Positions 59,674 through 64,000 of a stretch of 64,000 nucleotides of DNA are shown one piece after another (position 1 is the first letter of the stretch; each line of letters opens with the position of its first letter). The position numbers were made by a program, and so were the translations under genes. The notes below the pieces were generated by a model. It was given only the letters and a program-made list of their open reading frames with translations. It was not told where the DNA came from and did no database searches. Origin of the DNA: GCA-020345945 sp964596985 (GTDB lineage Archaea; Thermoproteota; Bathyarchaeia; RBG-16-48-13; GCA-020345945). Location: the NCBI GenBank assembly GCA_964596985.1, contig CAZQWG010000008.1:1-64000 (forward strand), given 5' to 3'.

Positions 59674-60201
59674 CTAAGGTACTCCCGGTTTCCCAATCAA
59701 TGTTTGAAGGTACTTGATCTGAGATGTCTGGGCATCCAAGACGCGTTCAAGTTTCTCGTCTGATTCTTTGATCCCTTTGATCGTGTTAGCGATCTCCTCA
59801 CTCTTTTCTTGTACAAGTTCCACAATTTCATCGTACATCTCTTGGATGTATCTTCTGGCCTCTTCGCAATCTGAGTCGCAAGTATTGATGAAGTCAAAGT
59901 AGTTTCGGCAGAACTTCTTGATGTCTGACTCGGAGATCTTCTCAAGGATCTTTTTCGATTTCTCCCTGAACTCCCTCTCTGAGACCCCGAGCAGAAAAGT
60001 TGAATGTTCCGTCTTGGCTGTGACGTAGTACTCCGCTGGATTGCTGGAGACCTCGACCAAGGCTTCGATTGCTTCTCTCTTAAATAGTTCCTTGTTATCT
60101 GAGTCGTTCATTCTCATGCAGAAATCGCAGTACTTCTTAGCCCTGATCACGCTACTTTCCAGACGATTCTCTCTCTCCTTGGGGACTGATGTATGCATCA
60201 T
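59674..60201 (-). CDS. Hypothetical helical protein, 175 aa
   Basis: The protein has a cysteine-bearing helical N-terminal part (AKKYCDFCMRMNDSDN, CRNYFDFINTCDSDCEEA) and a C-terminal coiled coil (EEIANTIKGIKESDEKLERVLD). It has no transmembrane segment. Cysteines at 25, 28 and others could bind a metal. Family unknown. It sits between thyA and nrdJ but transcribed in the same direction as nrdJ, 129 nt downstream of it. Confidence 0.55.
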   Translation of the reverse strand: MMHTSVPKERENRLESSVIRAKKYCDFCMRMNDSDNKELFKREAIEALVEVSSNPAEYYVTAKTEHSTFLLGVSEREFREKSKKILEKISESDIKKFCRNYFDFINTCDSDCEEARRYIQEMYDEIVELVQEKSEEIANTIKGIKESDEKLERVLDAQTSQIKYLQTLIGKPGVP

Positions 60202-60330
60202 CTAGTTCATCCTCGACTATGGCGTCCTTCGACCTAGAGTACCACCTTTATTTAACCCTTCCACTGGTGCGGTACGGGCTCCTTTTCGGGCAACTCGATG
60301 GGCTGGTGTGTCTCCGTTTCTTCTGTCAGG

Positions 60331-62460
60331 CTAGAAAAGGCATCTTCCCGTAGGGCATCCTCCTGAGAACTCGGAGGAGGCGACCACGTATCTCGGCTTC
60401 TGTGGCGTCTGTGTTCCCTCGCTTCCGATGTACAGTACTTGTTCTTCTCTGCATCCGTACCTGTAGACCGTGATTCCTTTACATTTCTCTCTGTACGCGA
60501 GCATGAAGATTCTTCGTACGTCATCGATTGTTGCGTCGTGGGGAAGGTTGACGGTCTTGGATACCGCGTTGTCCACGTACTTTTGAAGCGCAGCCTGTAC
60601 TCTTACATGCCATTCAGGGGCTATGTCCTGCGCTGTGACGAACAGTCTCTTCACCCTATCCGGTATGTTCTCTATGTCGGCCAGGGACCCTTTCTTCGCG
60701 ACTTCCATGACTATCTCCTGGCTGTGGAACCCCTCTTTCACGGCGACCTCTTCGAAGATCTTGTTCGTCTCTAGGAGATGGGTTCCGTCGAGTACGTTTC
60801 TCAGGAATGAGATGGCGAAGATGGGTTCGATCCCACTAGATGTCCCGGCGATTATGCTGATGGTTCCCGTTGGGGCAATAGTCGTCAACGCCGCATTTCG
60901 CATGTGGCTGTATCCCTCTTCCTCGTGCCAGGTGCTCATCTCGAAGTTTGGGAACGATCCTCTTTCCTCTCCGAGTTCTACAGATTTCTTTCGTGCTTCT
61001 TTTGCAATGAACTTCATTATCTCCTCAGCCACATTCAACGCTTCGGAAGAATCGAACGGAACCCCTAGCTTCAATAGGGCGTCGGCAAACCCCATTACCC
61101 CCAATCCGATCTTTCGATTTGCCTTGGTGATCGTCTCGGTCTGTTTCAGAGGAAAGTTGTTCGCGTCTATTACGTTGTCTAGGAAGTGGGTTCCCTCTCT
61201 TGTCACGTGTCTGAGGCGACTCCAGTCTATTTCTCCTCTATCGACCATCTTCGAGAGGTTTATCGATCCTAGATTGCAGGACTCGTAGGGTAGGAGAGGT
61301 TGCTCCCCGCAAGGATTCGTGGAGTCGATCCTCCCGATCTTTGGGGTCGGATTAGCCTTGTTGATCTCGTCTATGAACACGAGTCCTGGGTCTCCTGTTG
61401 CCCAAGCTGAAGTCACTAGTAGATCGAAGACCTCCCGTGCTGATGCTCTCCTGACCAGGCGCTGGGTCCGTGGATTGACCAGATCATATTTTCCGTTGTC
61501 TTCGACAGCCTCCATGAATGGATTAGTCACCGCCACGGAGATATTGAAGTTCGTTAACACCTTTCCTTTGCTTTTTGCTGTTATGAACTCCACGATGTCT
61601 GGGTGGTCTACCGACAGGATGCCCATGTTGGCTCCACGGCGTTTTCCCCCTTGTTTTATCACATCCGTGGCGACATCGAAGACCCTCATGAAGGAGACAG
61701 GACCAGAAGCCACTCCCTTAGTAGATTTGACTAGGTCTCCTTTCGGTCTGAGACTGGAGAAAGAGAATCCTGTACCTCCGCCGGACTTGTGTATCAGAGC
61801 CATGTACTTGACTGCATCAAAGATCTCTTCCATCGAGTCGCCGACAGGGATAACGAAGCAGGCGGAGAGTTGTCCGAGTTCTGTGCCGGCGTTCATCAGG
61901 GTAGGTGAGTTTGGAAGAAAGTAGAGTCCTGCCATAAGGTTGAAGAATTCCTTGTTCGACTTGTCCGCCGCGATGGAACCACCGAATCTTCTGTCGACTC
62001 TTGCTACCGCTTTTGCCACCCGCATGAACATCTGTTTCGGGGTTTCTACGGTTCTCCCGGACTCGTCGCGAAGAAGATATCTGCTTCTCAACACCTCAAT
62101 GGCGTTTACATCCAACTTGAGCTCGTCTTTTGGGACTCCGATGAACCCCTTCGTCTCCCTTATCGCAGCCCTCTTCTGTCTATACAGTATGTAGGCTTTC
62201 GCTGCCTTCGATTCCCCGCTCTCCATAAGCGTCTCTTCGACTATGTCCTGCACGTCTTCGACCGAAGGTATCTCTTCCTGAAACCGTTCTGAAACCTTTG
62301 AGACTACCTTGGAGGTCATTCCTCCTGCGAGTTCCCTGTCCGGTCTCCCGGTTGCAGCCATCGCCTTGAAGATAGCGTTCTCGATCTTTTCCGATCTGAA
62401 TCTTACTATCCTGCCGTCTCTCTTCCTTATCTTACGATCTCCACTTCCCTGTGACATGAA
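60331..62460 (-). CDS. nrdJ: Class II (B12-dependent) ribonucleotide reductase
   Basis: NrdJ makes dNTP precursors using adenosylcobalamin. The 709-residue protein has an N-terminal ATP-cone (KIRKRDGRIVRFRSEKIENAIFKAMAATGR), the first redox cysteine region GQLSACFVIPVGDS, the active-site motif NPCGEQPLLPYESCNLGS and PTGTISIIAGTSSGIEP. The C-terminal redox pair is in GGCPTGRCLF, for thioredoxin-type re-reduction. ATG 62460 with GGGTG upstream is chosen over a start 13 codons earlier. It implies cobalamin supply. Confidence 0.96.
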   Translation of the reverse strand, partial: FMSQGSGDRKIRKRDGRIVRFRSEKIENAIFKAMAATGRPDRELAGGMTSKVVSKVSERFQEEIPSVEDVQDIVEETLMESGESKAAKAYILYRQKRAAIRETKGFIGVPKDELKLDVNAIEVLRSRYLLRDESGRTVETPKQMFMRVAKAVARVDRRFGGSIAADKSNKEFFNLMAGLYFLPNSPTLMNAGTELGQLSACFVIPVGDSMEEIFDAVKYMALIHKSGGGTGFSFSSLRPKGDLVKSTKGVASGPVSFMRVFDVATDVIKQGGKRRGANMGILSVDHPDIVEFITAKSKGKVLTNFNISVAVTNPFMEAVEDNGKYDLVNPRTQRLVRRASAREVFDLLVTSAWATGDPGLVFIDEINKANPTPKIGRIDSTNPCGEQPLLPYESCNLGSINLSKMVDRGEIDWSRLRHVTREGTHFLDNVIDANNFPLKQTETITKANRKIGLGVMGFADALLKLGVPFDSSEALNVAEEIMKFIAKEARKKSVELGEERGSFPNFEMSTWHEEEGYSHMRNAALTTIAPTGTISIIAGTSSGIEPIFAISFLRNVLDGTHLLETNKIFEEVAVKEGFHSQEIVMEVAKKGSLADIENIPDRVKRLFVTAQDIAPEWHVRVQAALQKYVDNAVSKTVNLPHDATIDDVRRIFMLAYREKCKGITVYRYGCREEQVLYIGSEGTQTPQKPRYVVASSEFSGGCPTGRCLF

Positions 62461-62632
62461 GCACCCTAGAATAAGTTGAATGTCTGTACAATAAATCATT
62501 CTGGTTCCCTATATTTGACCCTTCCCGCCGAATATGCAACGAAGAGACCGGGCTCGTCTGGGTTGAGATTAGTGGAGGCTGCTGGATCTGACTTGCCTCA
62601 TTAAGAATACTTCTTCTCGCCTTCAAGATTGT

Positions 62633-62818
62633 TTAGAGACCTGCTTTCGCCGTCCTCACACGACTTCCTGTCTTCTCTTTTCCCGGTACAACGATGGTCA
62701 GAATGCCGTCTCTTCCATCAGACTTTGCTGCAGTTCTGGTTGTCCCCGTCATCAATTTCGCAGCGATCATCAACGTGTCTTTCTCCGTTTGATCGCTTCC
62801 AATCAGCCTACTCTTCAC
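62633..62818 (-). CDS. Small hypothetical protein, 61 aa
   Basis: A GTG at 62818 opens a 61-codon frame with MIAAKLMTGTTRTAAKSDGRDGILTIVVPGKEKTG in the middle. The composition is balanced, slightly basic and protein-like. No other feature fills the 550-nt gap between nrdJ and purO, and an AGGT-containing stretch precedes the GTG. Support is weak. Confidence 0.35.
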   Translation of the reverse strand: MKSRLIGSDQTEKDTLMIAAKLMTGTTRTAAKSDGRDGILTIVVPGKEKTGSRVRTAKAGL

Positions 62819-63009
62819 ACACTACCTAAGAACTGTCGACAGGAACTTAGGAGATTCAAGTTTCGTAGCATGTATCAGAAGCTAGAAAGAGTCGTCGCGG
62901 GAGGAGGCTTACACGGGTTCCAGGAAATCGGGTCTTTCGCAAAACTCTTACTGTTTCTCGAGTTTTCTTCCCAAGATAGTTGGGTGAGAGTCGGGTCTTG
63001 TCCGAATCG

Positions 63010-63636
63010 ATGTATGTGGGAAGGCTGCTGCTCCTTGGCTACTCGAAGAGAAGAGATCTTGCCGCCGCTTACAGACTCGCAAGCAGGAGTTTCCCTCACC
63101 GACGTATAGCCCTTGCAGAGAATCTTGCGTCTGTCCGTCCCAAACCCGGTCACGAATACGAAGCCGTTTCAAAGAATCTTACTCCTTACTACTGTCTCGG
63201 GCTGGTCGCGAATAGGGGGATTCTTGTTGCGAATGGCAGACATTTTCCTCCGATTTTCTCCCAGATCTCCTCGGGTGAACAGTCGGAACACTCTATCTAT
63301 CGAGTATTGAGGGTTCTCGGACCAGAAGAGGACGAGTTTTTGACGCCAAGAATCTGCGGTTTCATTTCCAAGCGTCGCATTGTAGTAGGCATAGTCACGA
63401 AGGACGGAGTCAAGGTCAAGGAGTACCCCGTAAAGTCTGGAGAAGCGGTTTACGTCTCTACCTACATTCTGACTGATCCAGATGAGAATTTGGTGGACGA
63501 CTTCGACTTCTCATCCGTTTACGATCTTGCTAGATACGTTCATGACGGCTATGTTTTCCGAGAATTCACAAACAAGATTAGTACTGTCGCAGGAACGATT
63601 GTTGATGATAGAATTACGATGGCTACTTGGCCCTGA
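63010..63636 (+). CDS. purO: Archaeal IMP cyclohydrolase PurO
   Basis: PurO closes the purine ring, converting FAICAR to IMP, and replaces bacterial PurH cyclohydrolase in many archaea. The 208-residue protein has the family opening MYVGRLLLLGYSKR, YRLASRSFPHRRIAL near 20-34, the NLTPYYCLGLVANRGILVANGRHFPPI run, EFLTPRICGF, IVTKDGVKVKEYPVKSGEAVYVSTYI and a C-terminal VAGTIVDDRI-like end. ATG 63010 gives the family-like N-terminus; TTG codons upstream at 62980 and 62998 are possible. It is 47 kb from the other purine genes. Confidence 0.85.
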   Translation: MYVGRLLLLGYSKRRDLAAAYRLASRSFPHRRIALAENLASVRPKPGHEYEAVSKNLTPYYCLGLVANRGILVANGRHFPPIFSQISSGEQSEHSIYRVLRVLGPEEDEFLTPRICGFISKRRIVVGIVTKDGVKVKEYPVKSGEAVYVSTYILTDPDENLVDDFDFSSVYDLARYVHDGYVFREFTNKISTVAGTIVDDRITMATWP

Positions 63637-63688
63637 CTCCGCTCTGACGGTTATTTCTCGCAATATTTTTCAGTCATACTCCCTCTCT

Positions 63689-63696
63689 CTATAAGG
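63689..63696 (+). promoter_or_regulatory. TATA box of the secreted-protein gene
   Basis: TCTATAAGG lies about 27 nt upstream of the TTG at 63719, giving a leaderless transcript. Confidence 0.5.
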
Positions 63697-63718
63697 CTAT
63701 AGTGAGGTTCTATCACAA

Positions 63719-64000
63719 TTGGCTGATACCGACGATATCCTTGTACTGAGCTTGTGCCTGCTTCTTATGACCCTGGTAGTCCCCTCTGCTCACGCACTCA
63801 ACGCTGAAGCCATTTTGGAGACGGATCATGTCCACCTAGACATCAATCTCGTAGCCAAGTATGGTCACCAAGAACCCGTCGGTTCCAGACAGTTGCGTTT
63901 CAGCTCCCTCTGGAGCCTTGAAAAAATATTGTTGATGACTAGGGGTGCAATCAATGAAACCTACTCGCGTGAAATCGGTGACAAAGTCTACATCAAAAAC
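63719..64000 (+). CDS. Secreted/membrane protein, truncated by window end
   Basis: Only the first 94 residues are visible. A short polar start (ADTDD) is followed by a signal-like hydrophobic stretch (ILVLSLCLLLMTLVVPSAHA) with a likely cleavage site after AHA, then an exported domain with a beta-strand pattern. The frame stays open to position 64000. The start is TTG, matched to the leaderless TATA spacing. No domain can be assigned yet. Confidence 0.6.
   Translation, partial: MADTDDILVLSLCLLLMTLVVPSAHALNAEAILETDHVHLDINLVAKYGHQEPVGSRQLRFSSLWSLEKILLMTRGAINETYSREIGDKVYIKN

Noticed and set aside
1..64000. CRISPR arrays, insertion sequences, rRNA genes
   Set aside because: No regularly spaced repeats, transposase-like ORFs with inverted ends, or rRNA sequence were seen.

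Overview
This window is archaeal chromosome. It carries a two-repeat TATA-binding protein, class I lysyl-tRNA synthetase, an A-type ATP synthase operon, a VAT/Cdc48 AAA+ ATPase, an FAU-1-like RNA-binding protein, UPF0146, a PurO-type IMP cyclohydrolase, a tRNA with a non-canonical intron, many TTG/GTG starts, and TATA boxes about 25 nt upstream of starts. Base composition is moderate except for AT-richer stretches near 21.2-22.3 kb and 40.3-43.1 kb. The lineage cannot be fixed by eye. The tRNA intron and gene set would suit a TACK or related uncultivated archaeon better than a halophile or a classical methanogen (no methanogenesis genes are seen).

0-8.1 kb: a run of small minus-strand genes around TBP, a tRNA 3'-end-like fragment, an ORF-free stretch with strong hairpins, an intron-containing tRNA-Arg(GCG), then lysK. 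4.7-15.7 kb: a nearly complete de novo purine cluster, purS-L-Q on the minus strand diverging from purC-F-D-N-E-B-M on the plus strand. The archaeal last-step gene purO lies far away at 63.0 kb. 15.7-24.3 kb: metabolic and redox genes (AbgB-like M20 amidohydrolase, UroD-like protein, thioferritin-like protein, homoserine kinase, rubredoxin, arsenate reductase). 24.4-34 kb: a Hef-like helicase without nuclease domain, a radical SAM enzyme, a phosphoribosyltransferase, FAU-1, family-4 uracil-DNA glycosylase and hisF. 34-40 kb: aldehyde ferredoxin oxidoreductase, a membrane-anchored GH5-like glycosidase, a glycerophosphodiesterase, an isochorismatase-like hydrolase and hisH.

40.3-43.1 kb is the most accessory-looking part. 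It holds a PH/GRAM-Mrr nuclease-zinc ribbon protein, a coiled-coil protein, a membrane-anchored coiled-coil protein and a small SD-preceded ORF. Immediately after it lies an operon in which a short HExxHxxGxxD metallopeptidase precedes Cdc48/VAT. Two related palindromes flank the TATA box of that operon. 47-56.8 kb: an MscS channel, a zinc ribbon protein and the A-ATPase genes H-E-C-F-A-B-D. I and K lie on the opposite strand, converging on D, and K is a triple-hairpin proteolipid. 57-64 kb: an ETHE1/GloB-like hydrolase, endonuclease IV, an archaeal ThyA-like thymidylate synthase, class II (B12) ribonucleotide reductase, purO and the start of a secreted protein.

Best leads: the Cdc48-metallopeptidase operon with twin operators; the PH-Mrr/coiled-coil island; tRNA-Arg with a 28-nt intron inside the anticodon stem; the split A-ATPase operon with a three-glutamate triple-hairpin c subunit; and the Hef-like helicase whose nuclease is replaced by a different C-terminal module.
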